Source: Takakia lepidozioides
Lineage: Eukaryota > Streptophyta > Takakiopsida > Takakiales > Takakiaceae
DNA: 60,000 nt
Direction of reading: 5' to 3'
NCBI GenBank assembly: GCA_030704615.1
Contig: CM060733.1
Location: 25,236,001-25,296,000, forward strand
Shown here piece after piece: positions 21,813-31,232 of this stretch. Both the position numbers and the translations under genes were made by a program. Position 1 is the first letter of the stretch. Each line of letters begins with the position of its first letter. The notes under the pieces were generated by a model that searched no databases, had not been told where the DNA came from, and saw nothing but the letters and a program-made list of their open reading frames with translations.

Positions 21813-22534
21813 TGTCGCGCACCTCACTTCGGTAAGCTCCCCTTCAAGTCATAGTTACTCGCTTTGATGCGCGTGCCTAACTCCCAACCTGGCCGCCGGG
21901 CCAACTTGGAGCTTCGGCTGCTCACCGGGGCATAACGGTCCCCTTCGGTCTCCCAAAGAACCCTCCACCGATTTGGGCCCAGCGGGAATTCCCTTTGGTA
22001 GTTGGCAGTCCGGAATAGCTCCCCACTCTTTGGTCGTTTCCGGCTCGTTCGCTTATTCACTAGTTTTTTGTCGCCAACGGGCTTGCACCGTTCTCGGGGT
22101 TACTACTTCCTATATATACTTCTGTAGCTGTCCGCGGGGGTTTCACAAACAACCATGCCATTTTATGGCGAACCACCACGAAAACCCTCGACTCCCAGTG
22201 GTGAGTCGCGGTGAGTCTTGGCCCACTCACCACGGCCCCATTGGGCCGTGATGAGTCCCAAGACTCCCACGACTCCCACCACGAGGTCTCCACCCCATGG
22301 TGAGTCCTATGCCACCCCCACTAAGTCCCGCTAAGCTACCACCACCCCTTGTGGAGCCACCCCCACCGCAACCCGGTGTGCGGGGCTTCGCCTAGTGAGC
22401 GCCTGTGCCTCCTTGAGTGCCTTGGGCACTCAAGGGTGTTTCAGCCCCCGTACCTATCGCTGCTACTGCCCCCACCACAGGGGCAGCCCCTTCTGTGTCC
22501 CGACCCCTTGCCCTCAAGGCAAAGGGCCGTGACA
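21813..22534 (-). repeat. Gypsy copy A 5' LTR
   Basis: TG...CA ends and near identity to 16800-17524. It contains the perfect inverted repeat at 22412-22434. Confidence 0.95.
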
Positions 22535-22539
22535 CTACA
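22535..22539. repeat. Target duplication CTACA of Gypsy copy A (right)
   Basis: Second copy of the 5-bp duplication; the Copia frame TYEEAM resumes here. Confidence 0.95.
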
Positions 22540-24109
22540 TATGAGGAAGCGATGCGCTCTCCAGACAAACTACAATGGGAATAAACAATCAACTCAGAGT
22601 TGGATTCATTGATGCAAAACAAAACATGGACACTTACTAGGTTGCCTGTAGGACGAAGAGCCATTGGTTGCAAGTGGATCTTCAAGTTGAAGTACAAAGC
22701 TGATGGATCTATTTACCGGTACAAAGCTCGTCTTGTAGCTAAAGGCTATGCACAAATTCAAGGAGTGGATTACAATGAAACCTTCTCACCAGTGGTGAAG
22801 ATTTATTCTATCAGAGTGTTGTTAGCTCTTGTAGCTCAACATGATCACGAAGTTCATCAAATGGATGTTAAGACGACATTACGAATGGAGAACTACAAGA
22901 AGAGATCTACATGAGACAACCTGAAGGGTTTGTACAACGAGGAAGTGATATTGTGTGTAAGCTGCAAAAGAGTTTGTATGGACTAAAACAAAGTCCTCGA
23001 GCTTGGTATGCCATGATCGATGTTTACCTCTTAAAGACAAGATTTGAGCGAAGCATTGCTGACACAAACATCTATGTGAAAAAGATGGGCGAGCAATTTA
23101 TGGTCATAACTCTATATGTGGATGACACAATCATTGTTACCAACGATCATCAAAGGTTGTTGCCAGAAACCAAAGCATTGTTGAGTGCTGAGTTTGTCAT
23201 GACTGACATGGGTGAGATTCGGTTTTGTCTTGGTATTCAAATCAGCAGAGATCGAGTGAACCATACAATATTCATGCATCAACGACAATACATTGAAACA
23301 ATTCTACAAAGGTTTAAGTTGGAGATGAGTAAGCCAACATCAACTCCTCTCGAAGATAGTTTAAAACTTACGAAAGATATGACACCTAAGACTCAAGAAG
23401 AGCAAGAGGATATGAGGAAAACTCCTTATCAAAGCGCAGTCGGCAGTTTGATGTATTGCATGGTTTGTACTAGGCCAGACATTGCACATTCAGTAAGAGT
23501 GGTTTCACAATTTCTTTCAAATCCCGGACAAACCCATTGGAAAGCAGTGAAGAGGATATTTCGATATCTAAGAGGAACATCAACCTCTGGTCTACTCTAC
23601 AAGAGAGTGGAAGATCAAAGTTTGTTGGGGTTTGCTGATGCTGACTGGGCAGGAGACGTTGATAGTAGAAAATCAACTTCAGGCCATTGTTTTCTCATAG
23701 CAGGTGAAGCTATATCTTGGTCTAGCAAACGACAAGTTGCAATAACGTTGTCATCAACAGAAGCTGAATACATGTCCATTACACAAGCAGCAAATGAGAC
23801 TATTTGGTGACGGAAGTTGCTTGGAGATTTGGATCATCTCCAATCACTACCTACGACTCTCTATTATGACAATCAAAGTGCGATTGCACTAAGTCAGAAT
23901 CCGAAGTATCATTCAAGGACAAAGCACATTGAAGTGCAACATCATTACATACGGGAAGTTGTATGCAAAGGAGAGATCAAGGTGATCTATTGTGCTACAG
24001 GAGATATGGTTGCGGATGTTTTGACGAAGAGTCTACCACAAACAAAACATATGAAGTGTTCAGCCTTACTTGGTGTCTCTTCTCCAAAGACAAACGAAGT
24101 AGCTCAATG
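22540..24109 (+). pseudogene. Copia reverse transcriptase and RNase H
   Basis: After the Gypsy insertion the Copia RT continues: CKWIFKLKYKADGSI, YKARLVAKGYAQ, HQMDVKTT, a stop and frame change near 22890-22910, LYGLKQSPRAWY, LYVDDTIIV with the catalytic VDD, then RNase H FADADWAGDVDSRKSTSG and STEAEYM, a TGA near 23807, DNQSAIALSQNP and HIEVQHHYIREV, to a stop at about 24108. Sparse stops suggest moderate age. Confidence 0.92.
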
Positions 24110-24131
24110 ATATGGTTTAATTGAGTAGGAG

Positions 24132-24268
24132 TGTTGGAAGTAATTAAACATATCTAGAAGACTAAAAGTCTTGAAGGCCAAAGGTTTAGAAGTCTAAGAG
24201 ACTATCTTGTTTAACTCACCTTTGGAAGATGAATGGCTAGAAGGTGGATGGTCACCATAGTGGAAGTG
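24132..24268 (+). repeat. Copia 3' LTR, truncated
   Basis: About 137 bases match the start of the 5' LTR, then the match ends at CATAGTGGAAGTG. The preceding purine-rich GAGTAGGAG fits a polypurine tract. Confidence 0.9.
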
Positions 24269-24880
24269 GAAGTGGCTAAGGATATCGCCCGAGAGGGCGT
24301 GTTGATTAGCGGCAAGAATATGAGTGAAGCAGCTAATGTAGAGTTTGGTGTAGAAGAGCTGCATGCAAACCTGCCAGGTGAACGTGCTGCAAGAATAGGA
24401 GTGTGAACATTGCTGGCAACACATTGTTGGAAGTCAAAATTGCCGATCCCATGGTTTGTTGCTTGATGACATAGATGCCAATGTATCCATCTTGAATACC
24501 GAGTTGGTGGACAATGCGCCAGCTGCTTGCTACGTGAAAGTACATTTCCTTCTCAAAGTCTATCTTTGCTTGCTAGTATGATTTCTTTAGTATGGTACAA
24601 GAAATTGCACGACATTATTGAGTGATTTCTTGCCTGTATGAATGCAGGGAGGCATCACTGTAGTCTTGGATCGCTTTTAGATTGAGGTCGAAAAAAATAA
24701 AAGTGGGCTTACTGTCGGGATCAACTATAATGCCAGTCACTGCTAGTGGCAATGTGTTTGTAGTTGTGGATCGCGAAAGTGCAATGGTTGAGGAGGTGTC
24801 AGTCGGAGGGGGGTTTGGGATGTGTAAACCTGAACAATAAAATTATTGTTTGACAGGCAGGTTTTACATCCAAGAGCAGG
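24269..24880 (+). other. Unrecognised block with exon-like fragments
   Basis: From the truncated LTR the plus strand reads KDIAREGVLISGKN, then VEFGVEELHANLPGERAARI, and after a frame change NIAGNTLLEVKIADPM and NTELVDNAPAACYVK near 24540. Composition is coding-like, but stops and shifts interrupt it and I recognise no domain. It could be decayed exons of the TPR/DUF4470 gene or an unrelated gene piece. Confidence 0.3.
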
Positions 24881-25558
24881 TTGCCAAGAGCCACCGAGGA
24901 TTTGAATGCTCAAGAAAAGGGGCAAACTAGTGGATTAGCACTAACCCACTCCCAGCAGGTACTTGCTCGAACAAGCAGGCTCGTATTCCACAACATAAGA
25001 AATCTTCCAGATTTCTGTGGGGTGGGAGATACTTTTGGCCATGACTTGTCAATGGGACAGAAGTTGAGTGCAAGAAAAGAGGACAATGAGGTGAAAGACT
25101 CTCCAAGGATCGTAAGGATATTATTGAGCGCATGCGGTGATATACGGAATATTCTGAAGACAGTTTTTTCTCTCCAACAAAATTCCCAAGCGCTGGTACC
25201 AGTCGTGTTAAACGACTGGAAGTTGGCCATCCTAGCTCGTAAATCCATAGTTTTATAGTCGCTCGTTGCACAACGTACTTCTACTGCTGATGTGCTCGCC
25301 ATATGGGCAAACCATGCCCTGACTCCAATGCAGCATGAGATTTTAAACAATGTTTTAGTGAAATTAGCATCTTCGTTGCCAGACTGGTTGGTTTGTTCAG
25401 AAGAGTCAGGCATCAACTTGGGTGCTAAGCTGTTGCAAGCGTTTTCTGGATGGAGGGATTGTACTATGACCCTCCAAGAGCTTGAGAAACAAGAGCAACT
25501 TTCAAGTTTGCTTGTCGTTACTTTTGTTTTTGTTTCTTGTATTGATCACACTTAGACA
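24881..25558 (+). pseudogene. DUF4470-domain protein fragment, one in-frame stop
   Basis: One frame is open from 24881 to TAG at 25553 except for TAG 25256-25258. The central motif RILLSACGDIRNILKTVF, then VLNDWKLAILARKSIVL, fits the DUF4470 pattern (hydrophobic strand, CGD-RN-L-T, ND, ARN-LL) known from dynein assembly factor DNAAF3 and from MYND-type proteins. A C-terminal helical part (SLPDWLVC, LQELEKQEQL) follows. With the TPR exon cut off at 13972 on the same strand, it may be the 3' part of one TPR-DUF4470 gene. The stop and the Copia insertion argue it is dead. Confidence 0.5.
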
Positions 25559-25637
25559 AGATATGCACATATGTTGAATATTAGATGAAGTCACTTCTTC
25601 ATGTGACAGAGCACATCCTTTGCATACCTTCGAACAT

Positions 25638-25747
25638 GTGAGTTCTTTCAACACTTAAGCTGATCAATTGCACAAGTCTATCAAAACTCACTGTGAGTTC
25701 TTTCAACACTTAAGCTGATCAACCGCACAAGTCTATCAGAACTCACT
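25638..25747. repeat. Tandem duplication, 55-bp unit, two copies
   Basis: The block starting GTGAGTTCTTTCAACAC at 25638 recurs at 25693 with about two mismatches. Confidence 0.9.
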
Positions 25748-27439
25748 GCTCTGGATACCCTTCCCTTACTGTGTTCAGGGTCGACAGAGCTTCCTCATCA
25801 AACTTCCTCCATTGTTCACCTGTGCCGGGGCTATGTGAGTGAGTGATCCCAACTGAAACGTTACCGAATCAACAACTTTTTGCAATAAAAATCGGATATG
25901 TTTGCTGATGGCCTGGGAATTCCATGTGGGAAGTTTTGAGAAGATACAAAGGAAGAAAACTTGGTTAGGAGTATGCTTTCCTGCCAATTCATGGGCCACA
26001 TTGTGTTATGTTTGACCTCCACGCTTCAATGAACAAAGGAAGACCACATATACATACTTGAATGTCTGCCTGAACTCACTCCTGGAGACATCCATCAAGC
26101 ATCCAACAACATATGATGCACTGAACAAATGTTTGGAGTGCAAGTTTTTAGAGCATGCACTGACCTTCCACTTTACCATCATAGCTTTGGATGACAACAA
26201 CGCTTGACAAGTCTGTTGCACAATACGTAGTATACTACTCAAAATCTGGCAATCATTTTGTCAGCTTACTCCCCAGGAGATTTGGTTCCACCACTGCTTA
26301 CCTTACGTGGTTATCTGGTAATTATTATGTCAGCTTACTCCCCAAGAGCCACTTGGTCCAGCCACTGCTTACCTTTTAGGTGGTTAGCCAACATTAATGG
26401 GCTTTGAAGGATTCCTGTACAGAATGCCAAAACACAATGATGGCTGTGTTCCAGCTTTTGAACTACATGGGCAGGCCAAACGATGCCTCCCAGTCAATCA
26501 CAATTTCCAACTTGGAGCGAATAGCCTGAACAGGAATTAGACAATGCCCAAACCTCAAAGTTGGTGTAGCTGACAAATCTGGCAAGTAGGTTCCTAGGGA
26601 ATCTAATTGTGGAGGTCACCAGAAACCGCCACCAAACACAATGGACACCTCCAGCTCCTCCTTGAAAAGTTTTTCATATAGACTATGGTCTGCTCCAATG
26701 ATCCCAAATCCACACAATGCGCCAACAGGTCCGAATCCCTACAAGGGCTCGATCTTCTTAGGGCTCCAACCCTAGTCCCCTCCCATAGCTCAGTGTAGTC
26801 TACGCTCGACTTGGGTCGGCTTATTTTCTTTTGTCTCTCCATCAAACTGTTGCAAGTCCTCTTCGTGAAGTTCCTTGAAATTCTGTGGTCTAGGACAGGC
26901 CCTGGTAAATGGCTCTCAGTTATGGTTCTTAGTCATCCGGCACGGTCTCCCTGCGATCCGCCTCATCACTCTGAGGGTTTTAATTTTTTTCCCTTCAAAT
27001 AATTCCAATAAAATTTCCAGGGCCAGACCCCTGTTAATAATAATAAAAACATAACTTTGTGGGAGGGAAGTGGGATAGAGAAAGTTGGTTGGAAGATTTA
27101 AGCTGCAGATAAGCTGACAACTCTTTGGATCCTCAACACCCAAGACGTTTTCACCAGAGATGGGGAGACACTACCTAGTATCCGTCTTGGATCCGAGTCT
27201 GAATTTCTTTAATAGACAGAATTGTGAATTGATCTATAACACTGGGAGCGGCACACTCAACTGAAAGTAGATTCCCTACTCCCAGACCATTGCCACCCTT
27301 ACATTCAAATAGGCTGTGTCATACATGCAAAAAAACCAATTTCCTACTTGAATCCCAGCTCATGCCAACTATTGCTTGAGCCGGTAGAGAATTTTCTTGA
27401 GAATTTGACAAGAATTTTCTATTTCACATGTGAGAGGTT
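25748..27439. other. No gene recognised
   Basis: Apart from the short tandem repeat at 26252-26385, I see no supported gene, RNA or element. The longest minus frames (for example 26603-26845) have no recognisable motif. Confidence 0.3.
26252..26385. repeat. Tandem duplication, 69-bp unit, about two copies
   Basis: GTCAGCTTACTCCCC at 26260 recurs at 26329, and the flanking CCACTGCTTACCTT recurs with it. The copies have diverged by several substitutions. Confidence 0.8.
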
Positions 27440-27675
27440 AAGCCATGTTATGCCAAGGTCCCACCAAGGGTTTTGGGGGATCCAAGAACCGGAACCGAGC
27501 CTGTTTTTACCCCAGCCGCCCTGTTCTGACACGTGTGCCTCCCTGGAGGAACATCCGGTTCTGCGTTGTTCCCTATTGGCCGGTTCCAGTTCTCTGGTTC
27601 TGCTGGTGCAGAAGTGGGTCAGGTTCCGGTCCGGTCCCTTATAACAGGAATCGGCGGTTAACCGCCCAACTCTGG
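27440..27675 (-). mobile_element. Remnant of hAT-like family 1 (GGAACCG-rich)
   Basis: The right end reads AACCGCCCAACTCTG, one base off the terminal repeat of the complete copy at 41294-42124. The interior has the same dense CCGGTTCC/GGAACCGG motifs. The left end is not found. Confidence 0.6.
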
Positions 27676-27711
27676 TCCAAACACAAGATGAGCACATGGC
27701 GAAGAGTTGGA

Positions 27712-27900
27712 CAACCAGCATGTAGCCCAGTGGTAATGGGCACATACCACGTTGGATTTGGTTGTGGGTTCAAACCACAACCAAATCATGAAGGTGTGTC
27801 ATGAAGGTGTCCACCTTTCAGCTGGAAGGCAGTAGCTCTTGTGGTGAGAAGAGACACCATAATTTACACTCCCTTCGGGAGGCGTCTATATATATAATTT
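27712..27900 (+). mobile_element. tRNA-derived SINE
   Basis: An A-box-like block TAGCCCAGTGGTAATGGGC (27723-27741) and a B box GTGGGTTCAAACCAC (27764-27778) have tRNA-gene spacing, but no cloverleaf closes. A body with AAGAGACACCATAA follows. A related copy lies at 59590-59735. Confidence 0.6.
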
Positions 27901-30900
27901 TTGACCGAGTATTGCTATATAGGTTAGAATTTGGACAATTTTTATTCAGGTAGATGGGTTGTTCCATTTCATAATACAGGCATGGATTTGCATAGGTCAA
28001 ATACAATTTGAAAGTGCATGATTGGACCTAATGAGTTGGAGATGATCTTCTATGACGTTGCTGCCCTCTACTTATTTACATCGTAAACAGTCTGCAGGAT
28101 GCTGATGACCTTCTCTCTTGCTCAACCGGTTGTGGCTCTATCTTCTTCCAACAATTCCCAGAAGCTGGGTAGTACGCAGCTCCAACTTACCTTAAAGTGC
28201 AGGAAAGTGGCTCTATACATGCACAGGTCGGTGTGTAACAATATATATATGACCTATGAGGAGGACCAGACTACTTGCTCCATGGATGATTCATGGGTTT
28301 ATGTCCGAATCAACCTTCTCACTTGACAACTTCAACGGTCTACAGGTCAACATGGAAAGAAGCCCTCCATTGGTGGTGTACAAAGCACCATACTTTCATG
28401 TATAATAGTCCACCAAATGGGCACATGAAGACCGGAAATCCAATTATAAACTGACTTGAGGTAAGTGTACAAAGGATGGAAAGTTCCCATAGCAAGGGAA
28501 GAGCAAGAGGCCACATGAGGTACCTACTCCTAAATCCATTGGATTTGGCCTGGACGGGTACCCCTGTTTCTAGATCCACGTCAACATCGTCCTCGGCTGT
28601 GCTTGGATTGCCATCTTCCACCAAACCCACCAAAGGAATCCCTTTGGATGCTGCGAGCTGCTGCATCGGTCTGGGGCATACCAAAATTCCGTTGGGTGAT
28701 TGTTGAACTGGTGGTGGCCCCGATGCCAGAAAGCCAGACAGAGGCTCCTCGATTTGGACACCTTGTCCCACGCTTCCACGTGCGGAATTGACCTCCGTGT
28801 CTGCTCGCAGATCACGCATTCTGCTGCAGTGTACAATCACCTCTGCACGTCAATCGAAGTTAAGGCCCTTCACTGTCTCGGGGCCCACCTTCCTGCAGGC
28901 GCTGCCAAGTTGCCAAGTTCTAAACAACACATGTCTCTCGCCCCACATCAACGTGGCAGAAAAGATATGGCATTTCTCGAATCTCAGGCCTCGGGCATGT
29001 TTGCAAAAATTCTTGCCTCGGGCTACGTTACTGCAGCACAATCGGACAAGAATCTCGTGACTGGGGTTGGAAGAGGGTCAGACCCGAAATGGGTCTATTG
29101 GGACTTTCAGGGCTAGAATCAATGGTGTTGCGGTGGATATTTCACACTTGGCTGTGAGTATCTCTCACCATCATGGTTCATGATCTGGCAATATGGCCCG
29201 AACTTACTCCAGATTCGTGAACATTCAGCTCAGCGGAGGGCATCGGAGTTTCTTTTATTCCTGGATACCTCATGGTGGGCCCTCACCTCCTTTACTCCTG
29301 TCGTATGCCTGCCAGCGCACGGATCATTAATGAAACAACATTGCCACTTCACTTTTGCTTTGGAAACTGGAATGACCATTACATGACTGTTCACTGCAAT
29401 AATCACGGAGTTGAAGCTTTGGCGGGGTCTTGCAATTCTGGTCGCAAGTGCCAATTACATTCCTAGAATGCTTTGATGGTCGATCGGTCGGAACTGCGGA
29501 AGGATTCCCCAACTCAACCGTCATTTGCATGGATGGAAAGCAAAGCGTCATGTTGATCGACAAGACCGGCCACATTGCAGCTGCACAGTGGCAGTGACGA
29601 GAGCCTGAGCTCAAGCGGCTCAGCTCAAGTGTGTTCAGGAATCGGTAGAGGATCGGGCTTCGAAGGGTCGTGTTTGCCATCATGCTTGTGTTACAGTGGA
29701 GTCTGTTTTGAGGGCTGGGAGGCAGGACCGGTTGATCTTTAACGGAAAGGCTCAGTTGTGAAGGCGCGACTTCGACGTGAACCATACCATGCGGGAACAG
29801 GCTGGTTGGAGAGGGAGCTGGGGGCAAGACAGCCGCTCGTTCCATGCATCTTACGCAGTTGTCAGGTGATCTCATGAGTCTCTAACTCAAAGTGACTCAG
29901 GAATGTTAGACGATAGGGCAACTCCCAGAGCAGTGCAGATTTTCGGTCGAACATGCGACGCTGCGCACCTGTTGGGCGTGCCAGACTACCACCCTTCTAT
30001 TCCTGCACATGTTAGCAGTTTTATGCCTTACATTTGACTTGAGAACTTTTGCTTCCTCGGCCGAACATATGTTTGACGCTCAGTCACCTGTGGTCCATTC
30101 TGCTCTGGGGAAGCCTGCATGTTCTATGCGCTATTAGATTCTCGGGAAAACTGTCACTGGTCGGAATTTCAGGAAGTTCTTAGACTCCAGGGTAAATAGC
30201 TCATTGAATCTTCTAGTCTCTCGTGCACTCGCCTTGCTGAGTGTCCATCCACCTCATGCGTATGAAAACCTCTTAAGCAGGAACTCCATTCCTGCTGATA
30301 TATGTGCTCTTCACGTGTGTATTGGAGTGTCTGTCCTTGTTCGTGATGGGTCCGATTTCTTTCTCCTCCGACACCGCACACTCAAAAGCTTACAGCAGTT
30401 TCGTACTCTTTACAAGTGATGGCCTCCTTGTGAGGTGGTCTGCAAAAATGAGACCTATACGAGAGAAGGATCGTTCAGCGCACTCTACCGCGTTAATTTG
30501 GAACAACAAGAAGGCCCGGTCTGCAACCTCAATCCACCGCATCTGAGGAACTTAACATTTTACCTATCCTATTGAGATAGACTCATTTATCTTTCTTGTG
30601 AAACTTACACAGAGTTATATCAGAAAGCATTGACTGGCATTGTCAGATGTACACGAGTCTCCCGTTCTGACCAATGTCGTCCAAATTTTCATATGCAGGT
30701 GATGCTTGTTAAGCTTAGGCAAGGTGCCCTAGCACCTTAGCGCAACATGGCTGGTGAGCTACTTTGGGAGACCTTGTGCATTATTACTTGCATGTATGAT
30801 CTAAAGATGGGCAGAAGGGTTCTCGTGTTAGAAATCTGTACACTCTGAGAAAGTTAAGGTCTTAAGAGCATATGCAAAAAATCCAACTGGAGTGGATGAA

Positions 30901-31232
30901 GAATTGCTGATGCCACTTGCATTTTTGCAATATACGAAGGACTGTGATTAAGTGTAGTAGATAGACTTAGCTGCAATTAAATTTCTTCCGAGGAGTGTGC
31001 TGTACATAGACTGGCAGACAAGTCTGTTTAACTTGGGTCGATCTGTTGTCTGTAGGGAGGATTCAGGTCTACCTAGGTGTGCTGATTCCTTCTGGAAACC
31101 CCAGTGCTGCAAGAGTGCTCTGGGAATTTCGAGGTTTCAGTATCCTGATGGGTGTCATTCGAGCACTCTATATTGACCTCCAGCATATCCTTGGATGCAG
31201 ATGGACAGGTCTTCAGTGAGGCGAGAGGGTGG
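27901..31232. other. Long stretch without a supported gene
   Basis: One minus frame at 28840-28340 has a coding-like acidic segment (TAEDDVDVDLETG) but no recognised domain and no conserved partner, so it is not called. The last few hundred bases are the promoter and leader of the ABCC gene. I see nothing else. Confidence 0.3.

Larger units (their letters stand above)
16800..22534 (-). mobile_element. Ty3/Gypsy chromovirus copy A, full length between LTRs, nested in Copia
   Basis: LTRs of 725 and 722 bp at 16800-17524 and 21813-22534, both TG...CA, flank a minus-strand interior: gag-protease, RT-RNase H and integrase. The 5-bp duplication CTACA is perfect and both LTRs are nearly identical, so it is the youngest readable insertion in this nest. 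Defects: a 7-base deletion in gag near 21235, single-base shifts near 19600 and 18860, a break between protease and RT at 20054, and loss of the integrase C-terminus with the chromodomain (present in copy D). Confidence 0.97.
13973..24268 (+). mobile_element. Ty1/Copia LTR retrotransposon, carrying a nested Gypsy element
   Basis: The element has a complete 5' LTR (13973-14273, TG...CA), a primer site directly after it, gag, protease, integrase, RT and RNase H in Copia order, and the first about 137 bases of a 3' LTR (24132-24268). Gypsy copy A is inserted in its pol at 16800. The coding region has several frameshifts and stops, so it is not autonomous. The rest of the 3' LTR is missing, so no target duplication can be read. 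Confidence 0.95.

Noticed and set aside
20544-21822. Plus-strand frames over Gypsy copy A gag
   Set aside because: They are antisense shadows of gag-protease and recur identically behind copies B and E.
27712-27790. Functional tRNA gene
   Set aside because: A and B boxes are present but no acceptor, D or anticodon stem pairs properly; a SINE is the better explanation. The same applies to 59674-59724.
28340-28840. Minus-strand hypothetical gene with an acidic segment
   Set aside because: No recognisable domain, no good splice partners and strong overlap with equally long frames on the other strand.
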